Below are positions 27,872 to 36,023 of a DNA stretch of 49,119 bases, in pieces. The stretch lies in assembly GCA_003233115.1 (NCBI GenBank), contig QIKV01000053.1:1-49119 (forward strand). The letters are read 5' to 3'. Numbering within the stretch: position 1 is the first letter of the stretch; every line of letters starts with the position of its first letter. The translations under genes and the position numbers were made by a program. The notes beneath the pieces were generated by a model that saw only the letters and a list, made by a program, of their open reading frames with translations, was not told the DNA's origin and searched no databases. This stretch comes from Oceanospirillales bacterium. Its GTDB lineage: Bacteria; Pseudomonadota; Gammaproteobacteria; Xanthomonadales; SZUA-36.

Positions 27872-28870
27872 CTAGCGGAAATAGGGAATGACCTGTTCGC
27901 CGAATAAACGGATCGTTTCGCGCGGGTCGGGGCCAAGCGGGCCGCCTACCGAAACCTGTGTGACACCGGCTTGTGCCAACATCTCGATTTTTGCAATCGC
28001 GTCTTTCGGGCTACCCACCACAGCAAGCTGCATCATCTCTGGCGTTACCGCAGCCCGGGCTCCGGCGTAATCGCCCGCAGTCACCAGGCGTTGTGTTTCG
28101 GAAAAATGGGCCTGACTCAAACCGACGGTGCCCAGAGCTTCCTCGTCCAGGTAATTGCCGAAATAGGCAATGATATCTTTCAGCGTATCGGTTTTTGTGC
28201 CCTTACCGTTTTCCGAAATGGAAAACCAGGCACAACCGCAAATATCGAAGTCATTGGGGCTTTTATCGGCTTTATGCACTCCTTTCAGAATCCGTGCGGC
28301 CATCAATTTCGCCGACTCCGGTGGTGTTACCATCGGCAGGCTACCATCCCCTAGTTCGCCGCTGAGTTCCAGATCATCATGGGCAAAACCTGAGATATAG
28401 ATCGGAATTTGTTCGCGAAATGCCTTGAAACGCAAGTAACACTGATCGGACCAGTGATACACTTCGCCGTCAAATTCCGCATTTTCGCCACGCCATACCC
28501 GGCGCATTAATTTGACAGCTTCCCGGATGCGCTGCAATCGATCCGAGGTATCCAGACCCAGCCAGTTCACCATCAACTCCGTATGCATTCCAAAGCCAAT
28601 GGCAACACGGCCCTGACTGAGGTGGTCCAGTGTCGCCATAAACACCGCAATCTCACCCGGAGAAACGGCGTAAGGTTCGGTGCCGTTGGGGCCTACTACA
28701 ATGTGTTTGGTGTGCTCGGCCAAAGCTGAAATAATGGGCCAGGCGTGGTACATGAATTTATCACTTGGAAACCAGGCCTGATCAAAACCAGCCTGGTCGG
28801 CAAGTATTCCCAATTCGACAATCTCTCTCGGACTGCCCAGATGCTGAATGAGCCGGACGCTGAAACGCAT
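27872..28870 (-). CDS. Luciferase-like (LLM) oxidoreductase, Mer/F420-type
   Basis: Protein of 332 residues with a TIM-barrel LLM fold. GFDQAWFPSD, VVGPNGTEPYAVSPGEIAVF and LDHLSQGRVAIGFG resemble the group around methylene-tetrahydromethanopterin reductase, F420-dependent dehydrogenases and some FMN monooxygenases. AGVTQVSVGGPLGPDPRETI and FGEQVIPYFR at the end are also of that group. It may therefore use F420 rather than FMN, but sequence alone does not settle this. ATG 28870 has GGAG eight bases upstream. It precedes the UbiD gene in the same direction and probably acts on the same substrate. Confidence 0.83.
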   Translation of the reverse strand: MRFSVRLIQHLGSPREIVELGILADQAGFDQAWFPSDKFMYHAWPIISALAEHTKHIVVGPNGTEPYAVSPGEIAVFMATLDHLSQGRVAIGFGMHTELMVNWLGLDTSDRLQRIREAVKLMRRVWRGENAEFDGEVYHWSDQCYLRFKAFREQIPIYISGFAHDDLELSGELGDGSLPMVTPPESAKLMAARILKGVHKADKSPNDFDICGCAWFSISENGKGTKTDTLKDIIAYFGNYLDEEALGTVGLSQAHFSETQRLVTAGDYAGARAAVTPEMMQLAVVGSPKDAIAKIEMLAQAGVTQVSVGGPLGPDPRETIRLFGEQVIPYFR

Positions 28871-28909
28871 TTAGCTTGCTCCACTAAGTAGGGGGTATTG
28901 ATTTCCAGT

Positions 28910-28931
28910 TAATCATACCGTGCTAATCATA
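28910..28931. repeat. Direct repeat TAATCATA upstream of the luciferase-like gene
   Basis: TAATCATA occurs at 28910-28917 and 28924-28931, 14 bases apart start to start, about 40-60 bases before the oxidoreductase ATG. Close direct repeats at this place can bind a regulator, but no known operator is recognised. Confidence 0.3.
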
Positions 28932-29005
28932 ACTCTGATAGGCCTGGTGCACAGTTATCTGGGCAGCGCCAGGCAAGCTTCAAAACAGATGGGTTTTTGG
29001 CCCGT

Positions 29006-29500
29006 TTATTTGTTGTTGCGGGAATCAGGAGGAAGCGGCCAGTCACCCGCTTGAAAGAGGATGCGGGTCACAGTCTCCATGGTATCCTCCTTGGTCCGTA
29101 TCATGGATGAAACCTGTTCAGAATTTATTCCAAATGCGTAGCCATAGCTCAACAGTTCAGCGAATTCCTCAAATTCATAAGCCGGGTTAAAGCCTTTAGC
29201 GCGTATGGCGTGATATTCATCCAGAATTTCCGGAAATTTGTACATCACCCACCACATTACCCTGTTCTCTTCCTTTATCTCTTCGTTCTCTTCCAGCCAG
29301 AGAAAGAGCTTCAACTCGTCTGCAATTCGTTCCGCCTCGTTTTTCAAAATGTAATAGTCTTGCGGATAAAAAGGCGGACTGAAGGCGCATTTTTTGGCCT
29401 CCCCCGCAACGCATTCGCCAAATGCCGTCATCATACCGAGCATAAATGACTTACGCTCTATCATCCTGGCCGGATCTACACTTTCGCTATAGGGATTCAT
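29006..29500 (-). CDS. Hypothetical protein, acidic and alpha-helical
   Basis: Protein of 164 residues, unrecognised. It has no signal peptide or membrane helix. The middle is highly charged (ELKLFLWLEENEEIKEENR) and probably helical; aromatic residues are frequent (FYPQDYYILK, YEFEEFAELLSYGYAF). Two cysteines lie near residues 30-38. An AGG lies about nine bases before the ATG. It sits between the TonB receptor gene and the luciferase-like gene on the same strand, so a role in the same substrate pathway is possible. A cytoplasmic accessory or regulatory protein is a guess only. Confidence 0.6.
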   Translation of the reverse strand: MNPYSESVDPARMIERKSFMLGMMTAFGECVAGEAKKCAFSPPFYPQDYYILKNEAERIADELKLFLWLEENEEIKEENRVMWWVMYKFPEILDEYHAIRAKGFNPAYEFEEFAELLSYGYAFGINSEQVSSMIRTKEDTMETVTRILFQAGDWPLPPDSRNNK

Positions 29501-29553
29501 TGTTCAAGCCTGTTCCAGAAAACCTGGCTGTTGGCGGGTTTTGGCTCAGAGGA

Positions 29554-29573
29554 GTCAGGCCCGGAGGCCTGAC
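29554..29573 (-). terminator. Hairpin after the TonB receptor gene
   Basis: GTCAGGCC (29554-29561) and GGCCTGAC (29566-29573) form a perfect eight-base-pair stem with a four-base loop, 14 bases beyond the receptor stop. There is no T-run after it on the minus strand, so it is a weak intrinsic terminator at best and may instead stabilise or process the mRNA end. Confidence 0.4.
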
Positions 29574-29587
29574 CCACTGGGATTGCT

Positions 29588-32056
29588 CTAGAAGCGATAG
29601 CTGACGCTGAGCCCCAGCACACGCGGGTGCGGGCGCAGGCGAAAACCACTGACACCAAAGTTTTCCTGAGTGCCGGTGAAGTAATTTTCTTCCAACAGGT
29701 TCTGCACGTAGGCGATGAAACTGAATTTCTCCATATCGAAGCCGGCGCGCAGGTTCACGATGTTGTAATTCGGCGTACGGAAAGGGAAGCTACCGTAGGT
29801 GGCAACAGAATTACGGGGCGGAGCGCCATTGGGTGAAGGCCCGTCTGTTTGCAGGTAGGTCAAGGCCTCGATATCGGAATACTGACCATCGCGATGGATA
29901 AATCCCAATTGTGTCCAAGCGCTATTCTGGCCGATTTGCCAGTGATATTCACCATTGATATTGAAGGTGAGAGAGGGCGCCTTGGGGATGTCCAGGCCTT
30001 TCAGCGCGACCTCGAAACCGCCGGTTATCTGGGCAATGGTGTCGCTGGTAATTTCAGAGTTCAGGTAACCGATGCTGGAAGTCAGCAAAAAGTTGTCTGT
30101 GAAGGCAACCACCAGCTCCAATTCGGCGCCTGAGGCTTTAGCGGATTTAACGCTGGTAACCTGCTCAAAGTTGGATGACAGATCACCCGGTGTCAGAAAG
30201 CGAAAAGCTTCTACCTGAAGATTCGACCAGTCGAGGAAAAATACTGAACCGTTCAGCCGGATGCGGTGGTTCCATAATTCACTCTTGAATCCAAATTCAT
30301 AGTTCCAAAGGGTTTCTGCTTTGTAGGGGACACCGAATGCCGGTTGACCGGGTGCATTGGTATTATTACCCACCGCAACACCGCCGGCCTTGTAGCCTTT
30401 GGAAATGGTGCCGTAGACACTGACATCGTCGTTGACCAGATAGCGTGCCACAAAGCGGGGAGAAACATCCGAGAAATTGCCGTTTTTGCTTACCGGAGGC
30501 CGTGCGAAGTTGGTAAAGCTCTGGAAGAAATCAAAACCGGGCGGGCCGGGATAGCCGGGGGAACCCGGGAAGCAACAGGTTGGCGCAATACCCCAGGCCT
30601 TCAATTCATTGGTCACATCGTCTTTGGTATAACGCGCGCCGGCGGTCAGGTCCCATTTGTCATTCATATGCCATGTGTAGTCGGCGAAAAACGCCAAACT
30701 TGTCACGTCCCAGTTTTTATGATTCAGTGCGAGCCCCAATCCATCCGGAAAGGGTGGCAACCAACCCACGCCGCCTATGGTGGCGTATGCCTTGGTTGAA
30801 ATCGCTACGTTGTTATCCTGCTTCTGGTTATCGCTGGCATACAGAATACCGGTAGTAAAATCATAGCTGTCTTGTGAGACTTCCAGGCGCAGTTCGCTGC
30901 TCCAGGAGTTGCCCCGATAGGCGTTGGTGCGGCTCAATGTATCCGCACCACCGACGAGATCGTTATCAAATAAACGATTCAAATCCGCGTTGATGAAACC
31001 GGTGATGGATTTAATGACCATGTTGTCATTCAGGTGGTAAGCGACATTGAGGATGCCCACCAGTGAATTGTTATCCGTACGCTCGGGCAGATCGTGGCTC
31101 AGTCTGTTCTGGTTCTGTGGCCAGAAGCCGGTGCCTGGATCAATTGCCTGCGACAGGCCGAAACTATCGATGGAGTCAATGTCCAGGATACCTGAAGGTA
31201 CGTTTTCATCGGTTCCCTGTTTTTCATCACTGTAGTACAAGGAGCCCAGTATTGACAAATCATCCGTTGCATCCCACGCAGCGTGAAGCCTGAAATTCAG
31301 CATGCTGTGACCACTGTTTTTCGAACCATTGGGTGTGAAATTGTTCTCCACAGCTCCGGGGCAGGAGGCCGCACTGGCACCTTTTGCACAGGCATTTTTG
31401 ACCCAGCCACTGCTGTCTTCATAATAGAACATGCCACGCAAGCGGAAGGTGTCGGATACGGGCACGTTGAGGATGACAGTCGCATTGGATTGGTTTCCGG
31501 CGTTCGCATAGGTTTCTCCGCCGAGTCTGACCTCACCCCCGAACTCATCAGTAGGCTTCCGGGTGGTCAGGTTGAGTGCGCCACCCAATGCGTTGCGGCC
31601 GAAAAAGGTTCCCTGCGGGCCGCGCAACACTTCTACGCGCTCCATATCCGCCAAGTTGGGATTCGCGACCTGGTTGGGCACTGAGGCAACGCTGAATTCA
31701 TCCAGGTAGATGCCCACCGAATTTACGAAAGCATTTTCACCGGAGACCAGGTTGTTAATACCACGGATGGCGATACCCAGTCCGCGGCTACCCGTCTGGC
31801 CATCCTCAGTAAAACTGACATTGGGTGTGAGCGCCAGATAATCGATGGAGGATCTGATGTTTTGCCTATCCAGTGTAGCGCCGGTGAACACGGACACACT
31901 GATTGGCACTTCCTGCAGGTTCTGCTCCCGTCGTTGGGCGGTCACGGTGACTTCTTCAAGCACTGTGTCGGATTCCTCTGCAATGACAGGCGTGGAATTG
32001 AATATAAATACAGTGAGAAGAGTTAAAGGAAAGAGTGTTCTTAGTTGATTCTGCAT
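29588..32056 (-). CDS. TonB-dependent outer-membrane receptor
   Basis: I choose ATG 32056 (822 residues), with AAGGGA about six bases upstream. A signal peptide precedes VIAEESDTVLEEVTVTAQRRE, a TonB-box/plug start. The plug has NVSFTEDGQ, IAIRGINN and VEVLRGPQGTFFGRNALGGALNL, and the barrel ends in aromatic strands with a final VSYRF. This is the broad group that brings organic molecules or iron chelates through the outer membrane, close to receptors seen in Sphingomonad-type catabolic loci. One extracellular loop has a CC followed by Gly-Pro repeats (FPGSPGYPGPPGF). With the two inner-membrane carriers it suggests active uptake of one compound. Confidence 0.92.
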   Translation of the reverse strand: MQNQLRTLFPLTLLTVFIFNSTPVIAEESDTVLEEVTVTAQRREQNLQEVPISVSVFTGATLDRQNIRSSIDYLALTPNVSFTEDGQTGSRGLGIAIRGINNLVSGENAFVNSVGIYLDEFSVASVPNQVANPNLADMERVEVLRGPQGTFFGRNALGGALNLTTRKPTDEFGGEVRLGGETYANAGNQSNATVILNVPVSDTFRLRGMFYYEDSSGWVKNACAKGASAASCPGAVENNFTPNGSKNSGHSMLNFRLHAAWDATDDLSILGSLYYSDEKQGTDENVPSGILDIDSIDSFGLSQAIDPGTGFWPQNQNRLSHDLPERTDNNSLVGILNVAYHLNDNMVIKSITGFINADLNRLFDNDLVGGADTLSRTNAYRGNSWSSELRLEVSQDSYDFTTGILYASDNQKQDNNVAISTKAYATIGGVGWLPPFPDGLGLALNHKNWDVTSLAFFADYTWHMNDKWDLTAGARYTKDDVTNELKAWGIAPTCCFPGSPGYPGPPGFDFFQSFTNFARPPVSKNGNFSDVSPRFVARYLVNDDVSVYGTISKGYKAGGVAVGNNTNAPGQPAFGVPYKAETLWNYEFGFKSELWNHRIRLNGSVFFLDWSNLQVEAFRFLTPGDLSSNFEQVTSVKSAKASGAELELVVAFTDNFLLTSSIGYLNSEITSDTIAQITGGFEVALKGLDIPKAPSLTFNINGEYHWQIGQNSAWTQLGFIHRDGQYSDIEALTYLQTDGPSPNGAPPRNSVATYGSFPFRTPNYNIVNLRAGFDMEKFSFIAYVQNLLEENYFTGTQENFGVSGFRLRPHPRVLGLSVSYRF

Positions 32057-32240
32057 AGATATTCCCTTGGGTGAAATGAGCCCGATCACGGTGAGTGGAG
32101 TGTCTGAATTTAAAAAAATATGAAACCGGATTGATTGAATTAATATTGTTGCACAAGCTCCCTTTTTGGCTAGGCTGTCGTATTCAAAAGAAGTTTGCGA
32201 TTATCCGTCCGGTATATGCCGTACCTGCTTACTGCAATTT

Positions 32241-32262
32241 ATTAGTTTAAGTATATACTAAT
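32241..32262. promoter_or_regulatory. AT-rich palindrome, candidate operator
   Basis: AGTATATACT (32250-32259) is a perfect palindrome, enclosed by ATTAGT (32241-32246) and its inverse ACTAAT (32257-32262). It lies in the 284-base gap between the NSS symporter gene and the TonB receptor gene, about 185 bases before the receptor ATG. Palindromes of this size often bind dimeric regulators, but no regulator gene is adjacent. The rest of the gap is AT-rich and shows no other clear element. Confidence 0.4.
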
Positions 32263-32340
32263 TTTAAAAAACCATAGAAGCCTTTTTCCCCCTTTTGCGA
32301 CTACCGCAGCCTGCCGGATAGAGCGCAGGAGCTCGGTGGC

Positions 32341-33717
32341 TTACAGATTGACGATAAACACCCCTGCGATCGCGGCCGGCACAATAAATCGTACCAGTAC
32401 CCGCCAGCTTCGGTACCAGCGGCCATCGTTCACTTGCAGTTCGTCCAAGGTTGAAGATTTCGTCAGGCTCCAACCTGCCAGTACGGCGACCAATACCCCA
32501 CCGGCCGGCATTATGAAGTTTGACACCATAAAATCCAGCGATTGAAAAATATTGCGTTCCGCAAAGGCAGACAAAAAGTTAAGCGGATAAAATTCTTTAA
32601 GCGTGCTGAAGGAGAAGACCGTTCCGAGTCCGACGACCCACAACAGGAATATCAACAGGGCGACGATCCGGGGTCGGGATATCCCAGAGTAGTCTTCGAC
32701 TGTGGCAACAACACATTCCAGAATGGTGATCGCAGAGGTAAGCGCGGCGAAGGCCATCAGGACAAAAAACAGCGGACCCAAAATCGCGCCGCCCGGCATT
32801 TGGCCAAAAGCGATCGGCAGCGTTTTAAAAATCAGCCCCGGCCCCCCGGCGGGCGACAGTCCGTGTGCAAAAACAATCGGAAATATCGCCAGGCCGGCGA
32901 CCAGGGCGACACCACCGTCGGCGACGGCAACGATGACCGCCGCCTTGACGATGGATGATTTCCGATCCATATAGGCACCGATCGTCATCAGCACACCCAG
33001 GCCGATGCCCAGCGAGAAGAATGCCTGGCCTATGGCCAGCAGAACGGTCTGTGCGTTCAGTTTGGAAAAATCCGGAACAAATAAAAAGGCTGCACCGGCG
33101 GCAAAATCACCAGCGATCATCGCGTATATCAGGAGTACGAACAAAATGGCGAAAAGGGCGGGTGTTAACCAGCGCAGCACATTTTCGAGGCCGTTTCGTA
33201 TGCCGGCTGCCACGGTGATGGCGGTCAAGCCCAGGAAAATCAGTTGCGACACCATCATTCGGCCCGGACTGTTCATGAGCCGCCCGAGGGCTGCCGACGA
33301 CTGTTCCGGGGTGATACCGGAAAACCCGGTCGTCAGTGCTTGGTAAAAGTAGTCAATAGTCCACCCGGCTACAACACTGTAAAAACTGAGCGCCATAAAA
33401 GCACCGAAGGCCGCCATCTGGCCGTAATAGCGCCAGAGGGGGCTGATGCCCTCTCGTCCCGCCAGATTGTCCATGGACTTGACGACGCTGGCGCCGCCGC
33501 GGCGACCGATAAGGAATTCTGCAATGAGAGCGGGTATGGCAATCAGGGCAATAGCTACGACGTAGACCAGAACAAAGGCACCGCCGCCGTTTTCCCCAGC
33601 CACGTAAGTGAACTTCCAGACATTGGAGATGCCGACCGCGCTGCCTATTGCTGCGGCTAAAAACATCAGGTTGGATGACCACTTTCGTTCGCCGGCGACC
33701 TTGCTATTGCGGGTCAT
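32341..33717 (-). CDS. Sodium-dependent symporter, NSS/SNF family
   Basis: Protein of 458 residues with about eleven membrane helices, as in bacterial MhsT-like members. The N-terminal FLAAAIGSAVGISNVWKFTYVAGENGGGAF (split helix 1: GSAVG, NVWKF; and GENGGGAF) is the sodium- and substrate-binding signature; Lys replaces the usual Arg after the Trp. FSLGIGLGVLMTIGAYM is the helix 6 region. Known members move amino acids or amines with sodium. It stands between the aldo/keto reductase gene and the TonB receptor gene on the same strand. The substrate is unknown and may be the compound handled by this island. Confidence 0.87.
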   Translation of the reverse strand: MTRNSKVAGERKWSSNLMFLAAAIGSAVGISNVWKFTYVAGENGGGAFVLVYVVAIALIAIPALIAEFLIGRRGGASVVKSMDNLAGREGISPLWRYYGQMAAFGAFMALSFYSVVAGWTIDYFYQALTTGFSGITPEQSSAALGRLMNSPGRMMVSQLIFLGLTAITVAAGIRNGLENVLRWLTPALFAILFVLLIYAMIAGDFAAGAAFLFVPDFSKLNAQTVLLAIGQAFFSLGIGLGVLMTIGAYMDRKSSIVKAAVIVAVADGGVALVAGLAIFPIVFAHGLSPAGGPGLIFKTLPIAFGQMPGGAILGPLFFVLMAFAALTSAITILECVVATVEDYSGISRPRIVALLIFLLWVVGLGTVFSFSTLKEFYPLNFLSAFAERNIFQSLDFMVSNFIMPAGGVLVAVLAGWSLTKSSTLDELQVNDGRWYRSWRVLVRFIVPAAIAGVFIVNL

Positions 33718-33794
33718 GGATAAGCTGGCAATCTGTGTGGGCTATTCATTTTCAACATTGTGATTTGGGTTCATGCCTGTTCTGATCTTCTTGG

Positions 33795-34826
33795 TCAAGC
33801 GTGTAAGTTCGTTTTGATAATGCCCGCATGCGGACTGCTGGAATCCCGTTCCAAATCGTACATATCACCCGGCGGGACTGACTGAGATTGGATCAGATCC
33901 GTGAGCGCCTGTCGATCCTCCGTGTCGAGATTCAGCGTACTCAGTCCGACATTTTCTCTGGCCCGGGATTTGCTGCCGATACCGAGTATGACTGCAGCGA
34001 CAGCAGGCTGATCGAGCACCCAACGCGCGGCAATTGCCCCGATCGACGTCTGGTGTCTGGCAGCGATCCGGGCGAGCAATTTCAGCAGCTTCTGAAATGC
34101 ACCCCAGCCCCCGTATTCATCGATGATGAGCCGGTATTTCTGCAACGAGCGGTTCATGCTGGCAGGACAGGCGATGCCAAGATATTTTTCGGTCAGGAAG
34201 CCGCCAGCCAGTGCTCCGTACGGCAGCAAGGCAATGCCAGATTTTGCAGCGAAGCCAGACATTTGTTTCTCGGGGCGCCGGTCAAGCAGAGAATACTGTG
34301 CCTGTATGGATATGATACTGGCGCCACTCGCCACTATTTCGCGTACATGCGCCGTGTCGAAATTGGTTAGGCCCAGCAAATGAATTTTCCCCACCTCCTG
34401 TGCCCTCACCAGGCGCTCTGTCACACGCTCCAGTCCCGGCGTCTCGTAGTTCCACCAGTGGTATTGCAACAGGTCAAGCCGCTCGACCCCCAGGCGGGTC
34501 AGTGAGCGGTCAACTGCGGCATCAATGTCTTTGCTGGTCAATTCATGCAGGCTATCCCGGTCCGGTGCGTACTTGGTGTGGATCTGAATGCTGTGCGGAT
34601 CGCTGAGGCTACGACGAAAATTGCCCAGGGTCTCCTCGACCCCGATATAAATGTCGGCGCAGTCAAAAGTCGTGAAACCATGATCAACTAACTCGGCGAA
34701 AATCCGGTGAGTTTTCTTTTCAGAGTCCGGTCCGCCACCGTGATCCGGTGTCAACTGCCAGCAACCGTTGATGACTTGCGCTATCGAATAAGCCGGTGTG
34801 AGCTTAAATCGCCTGATCTTACTCAT
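33795..34826 (-). CDS. Aldo/keto reductase
   Basis: I choose ATG 34826 (MSKIRRFKLTPAYSI..., 343 residues), which overlaps the TIGR04076 stop by eight bases; an ORF start at 34943 lies inside that gene. It is an NADPH-dependent carbonyl reductase fold: FTTFDCADIYIG contains the Asp and Tyr, HTKYAP the Lys, and QYHWWN the His of the catalytic tetrad. GLTNFDTAHV, LLPYGALAGGFL and ILGIGSKSRARENV give the C-terminal cofactor site. It probably reduces an aldehyde or ketone in the island's pathway. The tight pairing with the TIGR04076 gene is a recurring arrangement. Confidence 0.87.
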   Translation of the reverse strand: MSKIRRFKLTPAYSIAQVINGCWQLTPDHGGGPDSEKKTHRIFAELVDHGFTTFDCADIYIGVEETLGNFRRSLSDPHSIQIHTKYAPDRDSLHELTSKDIDAAVDRSLTRLGVERLDLLQYHWWNYETPGLERVTERLVRAQEVGKIHLLGLTNFDTAHVREIVASGASIISIQAQYSLLDRRPEKQMSGFAAKSGIALLPYGALAGGFLTEKYLGIACPASMNRSLQKYRLIIDEYGGWGAFQKLLKLLARIAARHQTSIGAIAARWVLDQPAVAAVILGIGSKSRARENVGLSTLNLDTEDRQALTDLIQSQSVPPGDMYDLERDSSSPHAGIIKTNLHA

Positions 34827-35172
34827 TGCCTGCCTCGCCCGGTGGTAAACCGGTCGTCTCATGGTGTCGAAACGTCGTTTTGCCGGTACGTATAATGCGG
34901 AAGCGGGCGGTGCAATACGGATCGGGGCAGGCGACTTCCGCATCCGTCGTCATCCAGTCGTTCATGTCTGTCATGCGTTGTTTTGCCGGCAACAAGGGCA
35001 AAAGTGCAGCCAGCGCGTAGATGGAAAAGGGCTGCCCGTCCGGGAAATTCAGGTTTTCACCCGATAACTCGAAGTAGTCCCCAACCTTGTGGTTGCAAAC
35101 CATCCCGTCCTGGTCACCGACAACTTCGATGCGCAGATCCCAGAGTTCGAATTCATCACAAATGCCAGTCAT
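34819..35172 (-). CDS. TIGR04076 family protein
   Basis: Protein of 117 residues. CNHKVGDYFEL, SIYALAALLPLLPAKQR, DWMTTD and VACPDPYCTARFRI are the conserved blocks of this family. Three cysteines (26, 82, 87) are candidates for metal binding or redox chemistry. The family has no known function to my knowledge, but it commonly lies beside aldo/keto reductase and similar redox genes, as here, where its stop overlaps the reductase start. No signal peptide is seen, so it is probably cytoplasmic. The 161-base gap upstream (35173-35333) holds no recognisable element. Confidence 0.8.
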   Translation of the reverse strand: MTGICDEFELWDLRIEVVGDQDGMVCNHKVGDYFELSGENLNFPDGQPFSIYALAALLPLLPAKQRMTDMNDWMTTDAEVACPDPYCTARFRIIRTGKTTFRHHETTGLPPGEAGNE

Positions 35173-35333
35173 GTCAAGTTTTCCGGTCGCCGTCGATTTT
35201 GATGTGCATCATGATGCAACCTCTACAGCCAAAAGAAAAGGGCTGGCGTGTGCAGGCGAACAGATGACCTTGCGTGAATCACGAAGTGCTGATCATGACG
35301 GCTGGTCCGCGTGTTGGCGGGACACCGCGGACA

Positions 35334-36023
35334 TCAATATTTGATATCGTCCCTGCCCACGGTTTCGCCAATATGTCCAACCCGCTGACCCATGGTATAA
35401 AATTCCCCGCTCCCGGCCGTCATACCGAAAAATGGAACCCTGGGAACGATCAGCCGGCCGTTCTCATCACAAACCCCCTCGAGTACCGTTGTCGCAACGA
35501 CATCTGCAAAGAAAACGGTGCGTCGAGGTGGGACCGAAATCGTATTGAAAACCCTGCATTCGACCTGGATGGGTGCCTCCATTACGGTCGGCGCACTAAC
35601 CACCTGCGCTTTTCCTGCAGTCAATTTTGAAAGCGCATATTTATCGCCTACTTTGCTGGAGTGCATGTCTACGATATCAAAAGCAGTGACCATTTCAGCA
35701 AGCGGAACATTCAAGACAAACTCTTTATGCAGCTTGATCAGATCACCGGCAACGTGGTAATCCGCCACACTGATCCCGATTTGGGGAGGCTCCCCTTCAA
35801 GGACAAAGGTCCATACAACTGAAATTTCGTTTGGGCCCCCGGGTTTTCCATTTACCGTTAACAGGATGGCCGGCACAGGAGGAATCATGGGTCCGTTTTC
35901 AGCGAGCCTGACGCGTTTCTCATGCCTGCGGTCCGCAGCAAACAGATTCGTGATACCGCCCCCGCCGAGGCCGGCCATGATGACCGGAAAAACAGTATTA
36001 TTGATAAAAATACGACGCTTCAT
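35334..36023 (-). CDS. Flavin-reductase-fold protein with Tat-like signal
   Basis: Protein of 229 residues. From about residue 45 it has the flavin reductase (DIM6/NTAB) FMN-binding fold: PAILLTVNG, NEISVVWTFVLEGEPPQIGISV, KEFVLNVPLAE, and VPPRRTVFFADVVAT. The N-terminus is unusual: MKRRIFINNTVF has paired Arg followed by a hydrophobic stretch and LFAA, resembling a twin-arginine export signal. A cofactor-loaded flavoprotein would need Tat for export. GGAG lies ahead of the ATG, which overlaps the upstream metalloprotein stop as ATGA. It may supply reduced flavin or act as a periplasmic reductase; that part is inference. Confidence 0.78.
   Translation of the reverse strand: MKRRIFINNTVFPVIMAGLGGGGITNLFAADRRHEKRVRLAENGPMIPPVPAILLTVNGKPGGPNEISVVWTFVLEGEPPQIGISVADYHVAGDLIKLHKEFVLNVPLAEMVTAFDIVDMHSSKVGDKYALSKLTAGKAQVVSAPTVMEAPIQVECRVFNTISVPPRRTVFFADVVATTVLEGVCDENGRLIVPRVPFFGMTAGSGEFYTMGQRVGHIGETVGRDDIKY

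Noticed and set aside
28942-28974. Nine-base-pair imperfect hairpin downstream of the orphan gene
   Set aside because: Long loop, a mismatch on the transcribed strand and no T-run.
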